A DNA stretch of 64,000 nt, from the NCBI RefSeq assembly GCF_900109525.1, contig NZ_FOAN01000001.1:372001-436000 (forward strand), read 5' to 3'. Shown piece after piece: positions 48,097 through 57,246 of the stretch; the first letter of the stretch is position 1; each line of letters begins with the position of its first letter. Made by a program: the position numbers and the translations under genes. The stretch comes from Allobosea lupini (GTDB taxonomy: Bacteria > Pseudomonadota > Alphaproteobacteria > Rhizobiales > Beijerinckiaceae). The notes under the pieces were generated by a model. That model worked only from the letters and a program-made list of their open reading frames with translations. It made no database searches and was not told the DNA's origin.

Positions 48097-48125
48097 CGCG
48101 CTGCGGCCGTCATCGCCGCAGCGCG
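48097..48125. repeat. Perfect 11-bp-arm hairpin between the VOC gene and the DUF2778 gene
   Basis: CGCGCTGCGGC and GCCGCAGCGCG flank a 7-base loop. It begins about 20 bp after the VOC dioxygenase stop on the minus strand, where no T-run follows the stem, so it is a weak terminator candidate. The remaining 245-bp spacer (47901-48145) shows no gene. Confidence 0.55.
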
Positions 48126-48145
48126 TTTCTGTGGCCCGGGCGCCG

Positions 48146-49096
48146 TCAGGCCAGAGGCTTCAGCCCGGCCTCGATCGCCGTCCGCTTCGGCTCCAGGAAA
48201 GGCGGCAGCGAGAGCCCCTCGCCCATGGTCTCGAAGGGCTCGTCGGTGGCGAAGCCGGGCCCGTCGCTGGCGATCTCGATCAGCACGCCATTCGGCTCGC
48301 GCAGATAGAGCGAGCGGAAATAGAAGCGATCGACCGGCCCGCTGTTCGGATAGCCAGAGGCGCGCAGCCTCTCGGCCCAGGCGTCGTACTCCCCGAAGCT
48401 CGGCGTCCGCAGAGCCAAGTGATGGACGCCGCCGGCGCCTTCGCGGGCCGGAGCAAGACCGGGCTCGACTGCGACATTGAGCTCGGCCCCAGGGCCGCCC
48501 TCGCCGATCCGGAAGACATGGATGTCACCGCTGGCGTGGCCCGCGTCGCGATAATCCGCGATGCGCTCCAGCCCGAGCAGCTTGGTCAGAACCAGCTCCG
48601 TGCGCTCGATCTGCGGCACCGAGATCGTCACCGGCCCGAGGCCGCGGATCTGATGCTCAGCCGGAACCGGGCTCTTCTCCCAGGCGACGAAGGGAATCGC
48701 ACCGCCATCGACGATGAGCGTCAGGCGCTGGCCCTCCGGGTCCTCGAAATCAAGCGCCGCGCGGCCATTGAGGAGGCGCGTATCGGAAACCGCGATACCG
48801 GCCGCCGTCAGCCGCTCGCGCCAGAAGTCGAGCGAGGTCTCGCTCGCGACCCTGAGCGAGGTGCGGGTGATCGAATGCGTGCCGCGCTTGGCCGGAGCGG
48901 CCGGCCAGTCGAAGAAGGTCAGGTCGGTCCCGGGCGAGCCGGCGCCGTCGGCGTAGAACAGGTGATAGGCAGAGGTGTCGTCCTGGTTCACCGTCTTCTT
49001 GACCAGGCGCAGGCCGAGCGTCTCGACATAGAAGCGCCGGTTCTGCGCGGCCTGGGCGGTGATGGCGGTGACATGGTGGATGCCGGTGAGCTGCAT
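48146..49096 (-). CDS. VOC-superfamily ring-cleaving dioxygenase (MhqO-like)
   Basis: A 316-residue metal-dependent extradiol-type dioxygenase. It opens MQLTGIHHVTAITAQAAQNR with the first metal His. The two-domain VOC layout has RFYVETLGLRLVKKTVNQDD in the first half and GGVHHLALRTPSFGEYDAW in the second, with the likely Glu ligand in GVLIEIASDGPGF. Family members cleave hydroquinones or degrade quinone-type toxicants; the exact substrate is not readable. It is 0.5 kb from the CoA-aromatic cluster but separate from it and not obviously co-transcribed. ATG 49096 follows a GGGG-type ribosome site. Confidence 0.87.
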   Translation of the reverse strand: MQLTGIHHVTAITAQAAQNRRFYVETLGLRLVKKTVNQDDTSAYHLFYADGAGSPGTDLTFFDWPAAPAKRGTHSITRTSLRVASETSLDFWRERLTAAGIAVSDTRLLNGRAALDFEDPEGQRLTLIVDGGAIPFVAWEKSPVPAEHQIRGLGPVTISVPQIERTELVLTKLLGLERIADYRDAGHASGDIHVFRIGEGGPGAELNVAVEPGLAPAREGAGGVHHLALRTPSFGEYDAWAERLRASGYPNSGPVDRFYFRSLYLREPNGVLIEIASDGPGFATDEPFETMGEGLSLPPFLEPKRTAIEAGLKPLA

Positions 49097-49216
49097 AATG
49101 CGGACCCCTTGGTTGCGTGCTTCATCTGACGAAGCGCTTGCGCTGCTCACCAAGATAATCTTTGCGCCTACGCCATAAAGACGGCGCGCATCCAATCATA
49201 AATTGCATGAATGCAA

Positions 49217-49528
49217 TCATGGAACCTGTTTCGGCGGCGAGGACGATTGCGTGGGCAAGCTGCTCTTGTCACCCGGGGATGGCGGCGTGGTGCAATCCTG
49301 CGGCTTGTTCTTGCAGTCATAGACCATGGTCGGCGCGGCCGACTGCCCGGCCTGTCCCGCCGAAGGCAGGATCATGTTCTGGCCCTTGTCGACCTGGCTC
49401 GGATGCGTCGTAGTCGGACCGACGCCCGAGTTGTCGGGCTGTTTCGTGGTTTGAGGTGTCTGCGCCACGGCTGCGGCAGTCAGCGCGAGCGTCGTCAGCA
49501 GGGCAAGCAGCGTCGTCCTGGCAGTCAT
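49217..49528 (-). CDS. Small secreted protein, function unknown
   Basis: A 103-residue protein with signal peptide (TTLLALLTTLALTAAAVAQ) and a Pro/Ser/Thr/Gln-rich mature part that includes MVYDCKNKPQDCTTP, two Cys seven residues apart. The rest is disordered in character. It is transcribed on the minus strand in the gap between the fused hydroxylase gene and the VOC gene. No family is recognised. Confidence 0.65.
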   Translation of the reverse strand: MTARTTLLALLTTLALTAAAVAQTPQTTKQPDNSGVGPTTTHPSQVDKGQNMILPSAGQAGQSAAPTMVYDCKNKPQDCTTPPSPGDKSSLPTQSSSPPKQVP

Positions 49529-49591
49529 GGCGGATCTCCGGTTGATCGAGGAAGTCCTTGATCAACCGGCCACCGCCCAATCAGGTTCCGC

Positions 49592-51955
49592 CTACTCCGC
49601 CGCTCGCGCAGCCGGAATGCTCGTCGGATCAGCCGGTGCGCCACCGTGCCGGCTCGGCTTGGCCTTGAGCTTGAGTGTCTCCAGCTCCTCGCGCTCGCGC
49701 GGTGTGTTGCGCATGAGCTGGTCCTTGCCCGGCTGGTACTGGACCGGCTGCGCGACGTCCGCCCCATACCAGGCGGCGGCCCTGAGCACGAAGGAGGGGT
49801 CGGCAAGGTGCGGGCGTCCCAGCGCGACGAGATCGGCGCGGCCGGCGGCCACGATCGTGTTGGCCTGGTCGGCCGTGGTGATCGCGCCGACGCACATGGT
49901 CGCGACGCCGGCCTCGTTGCGGATGCGGTCGGCGAACGGCGTCTGGAACATGCGGCCATAATGCGGGCGGGCGCGCGGCGTCGTCTGCCCGGTCGAGACG
50001 TCGACGAGGTCGCAGCCGGCCCCGGCGAAGGCCTCGGAGATCGCGACGGAGTCTTCCGCGCTGATGCCGCCCTCCTGCCAGTCGGTCGCCGAAATCCGTA
50101 CCGACATCGGCTTGTCCGCCGGCCACATCTGGCGAAGCGCGTCGAAGACTTCGAGCGGGAAGCGCAGGCGGTTCTCGAGCGAGCCGCCGTACTCGTCGCT
50201 GCGCTCGTTGGTCAGCGGCGAAAGGAAACTCGCCAGCAAATAGCCGTGGGCGCAGTGCAGTTCGAGCATGTCGAAGCCGGCGCGCAGGCCGCGCTCGGCC
50301 GACGCGACGAAATCGGCCTTGACCCGCTCCATGTCGGCTCGGGTCATTTCGCGTGGCACCTGGCTTTCGGGGTAATACGGCAGCGGCGATGCCGAGATGA
50401 TCGGCCAGGCGCCGTCGGCGAGCGGCCGGTCCATGCCGTCCCACATCAGCTTGCTCGCCCCTTTTCGCCCGGCATGGCCGAGCTGCAGGCAGATCTTTGC
50501 AGCCGAGTTGCCATGGACGAAATCGACGATGCGCGTCCAGGCGGCTTCCTGCGCATCATTGTAGAGCCCGGCGCAGCCGGGGGTGATGCGGGCATCGGCC
50601 GAGACGCAGGTCATTTCGGTGAAGACGAGCCCTGCCCCGCCGATGGCGCGCGCGCCGTAATGCATCAGGTGCCAGTCGCCCGGAAGGCCGTCCTGTGCGG
50701 AATACTGGCACATCGGCGAGACGACGAAGCGGTTCGCCACCTTCATCTCGCGCAGGAAGAAGGGCTGGAAGGCCGGTGGCACCGGCGTGCCGTCGCGGCG
50801 CGTCGCTTGATCTGCGCCGAGATCGTCGGCGACCAGCCTGTCGATCGCCGCAACGAACTCGGGGGCACGCAGCGCGAGGTTATCGTAGGTGATCGCCTTG
50901 GAACGGGTCATCAGGCCGAAGGCGAAGCGCAGCGGCTCGAAATCCCAGAAGCGCTTCAACTGCTCGAACCAGACCAGCGAGACGTCGGCGGCGTGCTGGG
51001 TCTTCTCGACCTCCTCGCGCCGCCCGGTCTCGAAGCCGGCGAGCGCCGCCTTGACGTCGAGCCCGGCGCGATGGAAGGCGCGATGCAGCGCGATCGAATC
51101 CTCCATGGCGAGCTTGGTGCCGGAGCCGATCGAGAAATGCGCCGTCGCCTTGGCGTCACCGAGCAGCACGACATTATCGACGACCCAGTTGCTGCAGCGG
51201 ATCATCGGGAACTGCCGCCAGAGCGAGCGATTGGTGATCAGCCTGTGACCCTGCAGTTCCTCGGCGAAGACCTGTTCCAGGAAGGCAGCTGTGCCGGCCT
51301 CATCCAGGCCCTCCAGCCCGGCGCGGGCGAAGGTCTCGGGGTCGGTCTCCAGCACCCAGGTCGATTGCCCCGGCTCGTACTGGTAGCAATGGGCGATGAA
51401 GACGCCGTGCTGCGTCTGCTTGAAGAAGAAGGTGAAGGCGTCGAAGGGCCGGGTCGAGCCCATCCAGACGAAGCGGTTCGGCCGCAGATCGACCTGCGGC
51501 GCGAAGCGTTCGCGGTCGGCCTCGCGGATGCGGCTGTTGATGCCGTCTGCGGCGACGACGAGGTCGTAATCGCGCTTGAGCGCGGCGACGTCCTCGATCT
51601 CCTGCGAGAAGACGAGCTTGACGCCGACCTGGCGCGCCCGCTCTTGCAAAAGCATCAGCAGCGTGCGGCGCGAGCAGCCGCAGAAGCCGTTGCCGGGCAC
51701 GCGACGCACCGTGCCTTTGAAATGGATCTCGATATCGTCCCAATAGGCGAAGCTGCGAACGATCGCCTCATAGCTCGGCAGGTCGGCCGCCTTGAAGAGG
51801 TCGAGCGTCTGGTCGGAAAAGACGACGCCGAAGCCGAAGGTGTCGTCGGGGCGGTTGCGCTCGAAGACGGTGACGTCGAGCTCCGGCCAATCCCGCTTCA
51901 TCAGCAGCGCGTAATAGAGGCCTGCCGGCCCGCCGCCCACCACCGCAATCCGCAT
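49592..51955 (-). CDS. Fused flavin monooxygenase/OYE reductase, 2-aminobenzoyl-CoA monooxygenase-reductase or salicylyl-CoA 5-hydroxylase type
   Basis: A 787-residue two-domain flavoenzyme. Residues 1-390 form a PHBH-type FAD monooxygenase ([40 protein letters not shown] is the second FAD segment). Residues about 400-770 form an Old Yellow Enzyme-like FMN reductase ([44 protein letters not shown]). The same fusion occurs in 2-aminobenzoyl-CoA monooxygenase/reductase, which hydroxylates and then reduces the ring, and in annotated salicylyl-CoA 5-hydroxylases. ATG 51955 opens at the FAD motif. It is divergent from the SDR-MarR-crotonase-ligase operon, with an operator-like motif 26 bp upstream. 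Confidence 0.85.
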   Translation of the reverse strand: MRIAVVGGGPAGLYYALLMKRDWPELDVTVFERNRPDDTFGFGVVFSDQTLDLFKAADLPSYEAIVRSFAYWDDIEIHFKGTVRRVPGNGFCGCSRRTLLMLLQERARQVGVKLVFSQEIEDVAALKRDYDLVVAADGINSRIREADRERFAPQVDLRPNRFVWMGSTRPFDAFTFFFKQTQHGVFIAHCYQYEPGQSTWVLETDPETFARAGLEGLDEAGTAAFLEQVFAEELQGHRLITNRSLWRQFPMIRCSNWVVDNVVLLGDAKATAHFSIGSGTKLAMEDSIALHRAFHRAGLDVKAALAGFETGRREEVEKTQHAADVSLVWFEQLKRFWDFEPLRFAFGLMTRSKAITYDNLALRAPEFVAAIDRLVADDLGADQATRRDGTPVPPAFQPFFLREMKVANRFVVSPMCQYSAQDGLPGDWHLMHYGARAIGGAGLVFTEMTCVSADARITPGCAGLYNDAQEAAWTRIVDFVHGNSAAKICLQLGHAGRKGASKLMWDGMDRPLADGAWPIISASPLPYYPESQVPREMTRADMERVKADFVASAERGLRAGFDMLELHCAHGYLLASFLSPLTNERSDEYGGSLENRLRFPLEVFDALRQMWPADKPMSVRISATDWQEGGISAEDSVAISEAFAGAGCDLVDVSTGQTTPRARPHYGRMFQTPFADRIRNEAGVATMCVGAITTADQANTIVAAGRADLVALGRPHLADPSFVLRAAAWYGADVAQPVQYQPGKDQLMRNTPREREELETLKLKAKPSRHGGAPADPTSIPAARAAE

Positions 51956-51981
51956 GACGCTCTCCCTCGCTCGTGAAATCA

Positions 51982-51996
51982 TTTTAAACCTAAAAT
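51982..51996. promoter_or_regulatory. MarR operator candidate, hydroxylase side
   Basis: TTTTAAACCTAAAAT lies 27 bp upstream of the fused hydroxylase start. With the preceding A it forms ATTTTA-AACC-TAAAAT, a 6-bp-arm palindrome. It matches the site at 52141 at 13 of 15 positions (TTTYARACCTAAAAT), so both divergent promoters probably carry the same operator. Confidence 0.55.
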
Positions 51997-52140
51997 AATT
52001 TCGGCTCAAGCCCCGATGGATCGGCCATGTTCCCGACCACAGCGCAGGCTGATCGAGTCAAAGCTAAATCCGCATAATACATTGTCATATCAACGATATT
52101 TGTCCTCATCCCTGTTTCTCTCCATCCCTCTTGCAAAATG

Positions 52141-52155
52141 TTTCAGACCTAAAAT
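52141..52155. promoter_or_regulatory. MarR operator candidate, SDR side
   Basis: TTTCAGACCTAAAAT lies 30 bp upstream of the SDR start, the same distance class and orientation as the hydroxylase-side copy. It matches that copy at 13 of 15 bases. The ribosome site AGAGGGAGTG follows. Confidence 0.55.
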
Positions 52156-52184
52156 ATATTGACTGCCAAGAGGGAGTGAACGGC

Positions 52185-52946
52185 ATGGCATCGGCTCTGG
52201 CGGGACAACATGCCCTGGTGAGCGGCGGCGGACGCGGCATCGGCCGCGCCATTGCCTCCATCCTGCGCCAGGCCGGCGCCCGCGTCTCGATCATCGGCCG
52301 CAATGACGGCATCCTGCAACAGGCGGTGATCGCTGGCGCAGCCGATGCCGCCCATGCCGTCGACGTGACCGATGAGAGCGCCGTGAGCGAGGCGATGGCC
52401 GGACTCTCGGCGGGACAACCCTTCGACATCGTCGTCGCCAACGCCGGCGCGGCCGAAAGCGTCAGCTTCCAGCGCAGCGACGCGGAGCTGTTCCGACGCA
52501 TGGTCGAGATCAACCTGATCGGCACGGTGAACTGCTTCCGTCCCGCTTTGCCGGGCATGACCGAGCGCCGCTCGGGCCGGCTGATCGCGATCGCCTCGAC
52601 CGCGGGGCATCGCGGCTATGCCTATGTCTCGGCCTATGTCGCCGCAAAGCACGCGGTGGTCGGCCTCGTGCGCTCTCTGGCGCTGGAGACGGCGCGCTCC
52701 GGCGTCACCGTCAACGCGGTCTGCCCCGGCTACACCGACACCGACATGGTCGCCGGCAGCCTGACGACGATCGCCGCCAAGACCGGCAAGAGCCGCGACG
52801 AGGCGCTGGCGGAGCTGACCAAGGACAATCCGCAGCACCGGCTGATTACGCCGGAGGAAGTCGCGGCCGCCGTGCTCAATCTCTGCGGGCCGCAAAGTCG
52901 CGGCATCACCGGGCAGTCCATCCTGATCAATGGCGGGGAATTCTGA
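52185..52946 (+). CDS. Short-chain dehydrogenase/reductase, likely 3-hydroxyacyl-CoA dehydrogenase of the aromatic pathway
   Basis: A 253-residue classical SDR. The cofactor motif is SGGGRGIGRAIA, then VVANAGAAE, the catalytic IASTAGHRGYAYVSAYVAAK (Ser and YxxxK), and the C-terminal GQSILINGGEF. In a beta-oxidation-like ring degradation scheme it would oxidise a 3-hydroxyacyl-CoA. Start ATG 52185 follows AGAGGGAGTG; the upstream TTG at 52131 adds non-conserved residues. It is the first gene of the plus-strand operon and ends 2 bp before the MarR gene. Confidence 0.88.
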   Translation: MASALAGQHALVSGGGRGIGRAIASILRQAGARVSIIGRNDGILQQAVIAGAADAAHAVDVTDESAVSEAMAGLSAGQPFDIVVANAGAAESVSFQRSDAELFRRMVEINLIGTVNCFRPALPGMTERRSGRLIAIASTAGHRGYAYVSAYVAAKHAVVGLVRSLALETARSGVTVNAVCPGYTDTDMVAGSLTTIAAKTGKSRDEALAELTKDNPQHRLITPEEVAAAVLNLCGPQSRGITGQSILINGGEF

Positions 52947-52948
52947 CC

Positions 52949-53494
52949 ATGGAAATCCCGTCCACCGCCCCCTTGCTCGACCGCGAAACCAAGGCGAGCG
53001 AGCGCCCCGGCGACCACAAGGATGAGCTGCGCCTCTGGCTGCGGATGCTGACCTGCTCGACCCTGATCGAGAGCGAGATCCGCACCCGCCTGCGCGAGGA
53101 ATTCAAGACGACGCTGCCGCGCTTCGACCTGATGGCGCAGCTCGAGAAGTCGACCACCGGCATGACGGTCGGCGAGGTCTCGCAGCGGCTGATGGTCTCG
53201 AACGGCAACGTCACGGCCGTCGTCGCCGGCCTGCTCACCGACGGGCTGGTCGACAAGCGCCCGGCGGCGCAGGACCGGCGCGTCCAGGTGCTGACGCTGA
53301 CCGCCCAGGGCAGGCGCGCCTTCAAGGCGATGGCCGAGCGTCATGAAGGCTGGATCGCGGAGCTCTTCGCCGACCTCGGCCCGGCCGAGATCGGCCAGCT
53401 CTTCCGTTTGCTCGGTGGGGTCAAGGCCTCGCTCCACCAGGCCATCAGCAACCGCCAGAACGGCACGCCGACCGCGGCGGGAGAGACCGAATGA
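52949..53494 (+). CDS. MarR-family regulator of the CoA-aromatic cluster
   Basis: A 181-residue winged-helix repressor. The core is [20 protein letters not shown], then [20 protein letters not shown] with the wing [13 protein letters not shown]. About 25 N-terminal residues precede the first helix. MarR regulators of CoA-aromatic pathways usually respond to the aryl-CoA intermediate. Its position inside the operon and the twin operator-like motifs in both promoters support local control. The stop overlaps the next start by 4 bp. Confidence 0.9.
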   Translation: MEIPSTAPLLDRETKASERPGDHKDELRLWLRMLTCSTLIESEIRTRLREEFKTTLPRFDLMAQLEKSTTGMTVGEVSQRLMVSNGNVTAVVAGLLTDGLVDKRPAAQDRRVQVLTLTAQGRRAFKAMAERHEGWIAELFADLGPAEIGQLFRLLGGVKASLHQAISNRQNGTPTAAGETE

Positions 53495-54324
53495 CCAGCG
53501 CAAACCCCGTCACCCTGCCGCTTTCCGGCTTCAAGCCGCAGCATTTCCAGCTCTCGGTCGCCGGCAAGGTCGCGACCGTGACGCTGAACCGGCCGGAGAA
53601 GAAGAACCCGTTGACCTTCGAGAGCTATCGCGAGCTGACCGATTTCTTCCTCGCAGCGCAGAAGGAGGAAGCGGTCAAGGCGATCGTGGTGACCGGCGCC
53701 GGCGGCAACTTTTCCTCGGGCGGCGACGTCTTCGAGATCATCGGGCCGCTGGTCGCGATGGATACCAAGGACCTGCTCAAATTCACCCGGATGACCGGCG
53801 AGCTGGTCAAGACCATGCGCGCCTGCCCGCAGCCCATCGTCGCCGCGATCGACGGCATCTGCGCCGGCGCCGGCGCGATCATCGCCATGGCCTCGGACCT
53901 GCGCCTTGGCACGGCCGAGACCAAGATCGCCTTCCTGTTCAACCGCGTCGGCCTCGCCGGCTGCGATATGGGCGCCTGCGCGATGCTGCCGCGCATCATC
54001 GGCCAGGGCCGCGCCGCCGAATTGCTCTATACGGGCCGGGTACTCAAGGGCGAGGAAGCCGAGCGCTGGGGCTTCCTCAACCGGCTCATCGCCCGCGAGA
54101 CCGTGCTCGCCGAGGCACAGGCGCTCGCGGCCGAGCTCGCCGACGGGCCGACCTTCGCCAACGCCATGACCAAGCGCATGCTGGAGATGGAATGGGCGAT
54201 GTCGGTCGAATCCGCGATCGAGGCGGAGGCGGTGGCGCAGGCGCTGTGCATGCAGACCGAGGACTTTTCCCGCGCCTATCACGCCTTCGCCGAGAAGCGG
54301 AAGCCGGTGTTCGAGGGCAACTGA
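53491..54324 (+). CDS. Crotonase-family enzyme (enoyl-CoA hydratase-like) with altered active site
   Basis: A 277-residue crotonase-fold protein. The oxyanion-hole segments are present ([15 protein letters not shown] and [13 protein letters not shown]). The canonical PEI segment with the first catalytic Glu is replaced by LFNRVGL (Arg in place of Glu), while the later Glu is kept in [12 protein letters not shown]. It may therefore catalyse a reaction other than plain hydration, such as ring hydrolysis or an isomerisation. It is translationally coupled to the MarR gene and 1 bp before the acyl-CoA dehydrogenase gene. Confidence 0.85.
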   Translation: MTSANPVTLPLSGFKPQHFQLSVAGKVATVTLNRPEKKNPLTFESYRELTDFFLAAQKEEAVKAIVVTGAGGNFSSGGDVFEIIGPLVAMDTKDLLKFTRMTGELVKTMRACPQPIVAAIDGICAGAGAIIAMASDLRLGTAETKIAFLFNRVGLAGCDMGACAMLPRIIGQGRAAELLYTGRVLKGEEAERWGFLNRLIARETVLAEAQALAAELADGPTFANAMTKRMLEMEWAMSVESAIEAEAVAQALCMQTEDFSRAYHAFAEKRKPVFEGN

Positions 54325-54325
54325 G

Positions 54326-55501
54326 ATGGCTGCGCTCGGCACAGGAATCTTCGGCGACACGCTCGACTGGCCCTTCTTCGAGGCGCATCACCGCGACTTC
54401 GCCGGGCGGCTCTCCGCCTGGGCCGACGCCACCCTGCCGGGCCTGCCGCATGACGATGTCGACGAAGCCTGCCGGGCCCGGGTGAAAGCGCTGGGCGAGG
54501 CTGGTTTCCTGAGGGCCGCCGTACCGGCCGAATACGGCGGACTGCATGCCGCGCTCGACGTACGCACGCTCTGCCTCGCCCGCGAAATCCTCGCCGCCCG
54601 CGACGGGCTCGCCGATTTCGCCTTCGCCATGCAGGGGCTGGGGACCGGCTCGATCAGCGTCGCCGGTTCGCCCGAGATGAAGGCGCGCATCCTGCCGGCG
54701 GTGGCGCGCGGCGAGAGGATCGCGGCCTTCGCCCTCTCCGAGAAGGAAGCCGGCTCCGACGTCGCCGCCCTGGCGACAACGGCGACGCCGGACGGCAATA
54801 CCCATGTCCGGATCGACGGCGAGAAGACCTGGATCTCGAATGGCGGCATCGCCGATCATTACGTCGTCTTCGCCCGCTCCGGCGAGGCGCCCGGCGCGCG
54901 CGGCCTCTCGGCCTATCTGGTCGAGGCCGATACGCCTGGGCTTTCCATCGCCGAGCGCATCGACGTGATCGCGCCGCATCCGCTCGCGACCTTACGCTAC
55001 GATGGCTGCCGCATCCCCGCCGCGAACCGCATCGGCGGTCCTGGCGACGGCTTCAAGGTCGCCATGGCGACGCTCGATATCTTCCGATCGACGGTCGGCG
55101 CCGCGGCGCTCGGCTTCGCGCGGCGGGCGCTGCACGAAACGGTTTCCCATGCCAAGAACCGCAAGCTCTTCGGCGGGACGCTCGGCGACCTCCAGCTCTC
55201 GCAGGCCGCGATCGCCGACAGCGCGACCGAGGTCGATGCCGCCGCCCTCCTCGTCTACCGCGCCGCCTGGACCAAGGATCGGGGCGCGCCTCGCGTCACC
55301 CGCGAGGCGGCGCTCGCCAAGCTGGTCGCGACCGAGAACGCTCAGAAGGTGATCGACCGCGCCGTGCAGATCCATGGCGGGCTCGGGGTCACCCGCGGCG
55401 TCAAGGTCGAGGAACTCTATCGCGAGATCAGGGCGCTCAGAATCTACGAGGGCGCCAGCGAGGTGCAGAAGGTCGTGATCGCACGCGACCTGCTGAAGTA
55501 G
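54326..55501 (+). CDS. Acyl-CoA dehydrogenase
   Basis: A 391-residue FAD-dependent dehydrogenase. Visible signatures are [40 protein letters not shown], the FAD/subunit segment [20 protein letters not shown] and the catalytic Glu in [20 protein letters not shown], so the active site is complete. In this cluster it would oxidise a cyclic or opened-ring acyl-CoA thioester. It is preceded directly by the crotonase gene and followed by a hairpin repeat and the ligase gene. Confidence 0.92.
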   Translation: MAALGTGIFGDTLDWPFFEAHHRDFAGRLSAWADATLPGLPHDDVDEACRARVKALGEAGFLRAAVPAEYGGLHAALDVRTLCLAREILAARDGLADFAFAMQGLGTGSISVAGSPEMKARILPAVARGERIAAFALSEKEAGSDVAALATTATPDGNTHVRIDGEKTWISNGGIADHYVVFARSGEAPGARGLSAYLVEADTPGLSIAERIDVIAPHPLATLRYDGCRIPAANRIGGPGDGFKVAMATLDIFRSTVGAAALGFARRALHETVSHAKNRKLFGGTLGDLQLSQAAIADSATEVDAAALLVYRAAWTKDRGAPRVTREAALAKLVATENAQKVIDRAVQIHGGLGVTRGVKVEELYREIRALRIYEGASEVQKVVIARDLLK

Positions 55502-55505
55502 GCGC

Positions 55506-55554
55506 GAGCATGGTCCGCAAAAGTGGGAACCGGTTTTCCGACAAGACCACGCTC
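55506..55554. repeat. Palindromic element of the AAAAGTGG/CCGGTTTTCC type
   Basis: GAGCATGGTC at the left and GACCACGCTC at the right are inverted (8 of 10) around a core with AAAAGTGGGAACCGGTTTTC. Elements with this core are abundant in Hyphomicrobiales. It begins 4 bp after the acyl-CoA dehydrogenase stop and ends 23 bp before the ligase start, inside the operon, so it may modulate the mRNA rather than end it. Confidence 0.75.
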
Positions 55555-55577
55555 AAAAAATAGACCAGGGGAACGAG

Positions 55578-57221
55578 ATGGGTACCGCAGATCTCATGCG
55601 GTCGGGACATGTGGACTCTTTCGCGCGGGACAACCTGCCGCCGCGTGAAAGCTGGCCGCGCCTCGACCTCGCAGCCGCCGGGCTGAGCTATCCGGAACGG
55701 CTCAACGTCGTCACCGAGTTCGTCGATCGCCATGTCGCCGAGGGGCGCGGCGAACGCGACGCGGTGATCGGCCCGAGCGAGACCTGGAGCTATCGGGCGC
55801 TCGCCGAAATCGTGAACCGCATCGCCAATGTGCTGACCCGCGATCTCGGCATGGTGCCGGGCAACCGGGTACTGCTGCGCGCCGCCAACACGCCGATGAT
55901 GGTCGCGACCTATTTCGCGGTGCTCAAGGCCGGCGGCGTGGTGGTCGCGACCATGCCGATGCTGCGTGCCGGCGAGCTCGCCTATCCGATCCGCAAGGCA
56001 AGGATCGGGCTGGCGCTGTGCGATGCGACGCTGGTCGATGAACTCAAGGCTGCCCAACAGCTTGCAGCAGAACTCTCGACCATCGTCACATGGGGCGATG
56101 GCGAGCTAGAAGCCCTGATGGACAAAGCCGGCTACGAGAGTTTCGAGCCGGCTGACACGGCGCAAGACGATGTCTGCCTGATCGCCTTCACCTCGGGCAC
56201 CACCGGCGAACCCAAGGGCACGATGCATTTCCAGCGCGACCTGTTGGCGATCTGCGACGCCTATGGCGCGCGCGTGCTGCAGGCTGCACCTGACGACCGC
56301 TTCATCGGCTCGCCGCCGCTCGCCTTCACCTTCGGGCTTGGCGGAATCGTGCTCTTTCCCTTGCGCATCGGCGCCGCCTGCATCCTGCCGGCCAAGGTGG
56401 CACCGCCCGATCTCGCCGAAGCGATCGAGCGCCATCGTGCGACGGTCTGCTTCACCGCTCCCACTGCCTATCGCGCCATGCTCGGCAAACTCGCCGAGCG
56501 CGACCTCTCTTCACTGCGCATCTGCGTCTCGGCCGGCGAAACGCTGCCGAAGGCGACCTTCGACGCCTGGCAGGAGGCGACCGGGCTGCCATTGATGGAC
56601 GGGATCGGTGCCACCGAGATGCTGCACATCTTCATCGGCGCGCCGCGTGGCAAGATCCGGCCGGGCTCGACCGGCCTCCCGGTGCCCGGCTACGAGGCGA
56701 AGGTCGTTGACGAGGACGGCAAGGAGGTGCCGGACGGCACGCCCGGGCGCCTCGCCGTGCGCGGCCCGACCGGCTGCCGCTACCTCGCTGATCCGCGACA
56801 GGCCAAATACATCCTCGATGGCTGGAACGTCACCGGCGACACCTATCTGCGCGATGGCGACGGCTATTTCTGGTATCAGGCGCGCTCCGACGACATGATC
56901 ATCTCGGCCGGCTACAACATCGCCGGGCCGGAGGTCGAGGCGTCCCTGCTGACGCATGTGGCGGTGGCCGAATGCGGCGTCGTCGGAGCGCCCTGCCCCG
57001 AGCGCGGCCAGATCGTGAAGGCCTATGTGCTGCTGCGCGAGGGCTTCACTGGCGATGCAGCGCTGGCCAAGGCGCTGCAGGAGCATGTCAAGGCGACGAT
57101 CGCGCCCTACAAATACCCAAGGGCCATCGCCTTCGTGACAACCCTGCCGAAGACCTCTACCGGGAAGCTGCAGCGCTTCGCCCTGCGCGAGATCGCGCGC
57201 CTGGAAGCTTCGGCTTCCTGA
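55578..57221 (+). CDS. Aryl-CoA ligase of the benzoate/2-aminobenzoate-CoA ligase family
   Basis: A 547-residue AMP-forming ligase that would activate the aromatic acid to its CoA thioester and so start the pathway. The P-loop-like motif is FTSGTTGEPKGTMH near residue 204, with GATEMLHIFIGAPRG, DGWNVTGDTY and RSDDMIISAGYNIAG as the later core motifs, and the adenylation Lys in PKTSTGKLQRF. The N-terminus (RDNLPPRESWPRLDL) is typical of 2-aminobenzoate-CoA ligases. Whether it takes anthranilate, salicylate or benzoate cannot be decided from sequence; the fused hydroxylase and RidA favour 2-aminobenzoate. Confidence 0.88.
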   Translation: MGTADLMRSGHVDSFARDNLPPRESWPRLDLAAAGLSYPERLNVVTEFVDRHVAEGRGERDAVIGPSETWSYRALAEIVNRIANVLTRDLGMVPGNRVLLRAANTPMMVATYFAVLKAGGVVVATMPMLRAGELAYPIRKARIGLALCDATLVDELKAAQQLAAELSTIVTWGDGELEALMDKAGYESFEPADTAQDDVCLIAFTSGTTGEPKGTMHFQRDLLAICDAYGARVLQAAPDDRFIGSPPLAFTFGLGGIVLFPLRIGAACILPAKVAPPDLAEAIERHRATVCFTAPTAYRAMLGKLAERDLSSLRICVSAGETLPKATFDAWQEATGLPLMDGIGATEMLHIFIGAPRGKIRPGSTGLPVPGYEAKVVDEDGKEVPDGTPGRLAVRGPTGCRYLADPRQAKYILDGWNVTGDTYLRDGDGYFWYQARSDDMIISAGYNIAGPEVEASLLTHVAVAECGVVGAPCPERGQIVKAYVLLREGFTGDAALAKALQEHVKATIAPYKYPRAIAFVTTLPKTSTGKLQRFALREIARLEASAS

Positions 57222-57246
57222 CTATTGCTCGAGAAAGACCACGCCC

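Noticed and set aside
48146..49096. VOC dioxygenase as the ring-cleavage enzyme of the CoA-aromatic cluster
   Set aside because: It is separated by a small secreted-protein gene and spacers of more than 60 bp, lacks the operator motif, and CoA-dependent pathways of this type do not use extradiol cleavage.
49646..51976. 776-codon open frame opposite the fused hydroxylase gene
   Set aside because: Mirror frame of a well-conserved flavoenzyme; no motif, and composition is that of antisense GC-rich DNA.
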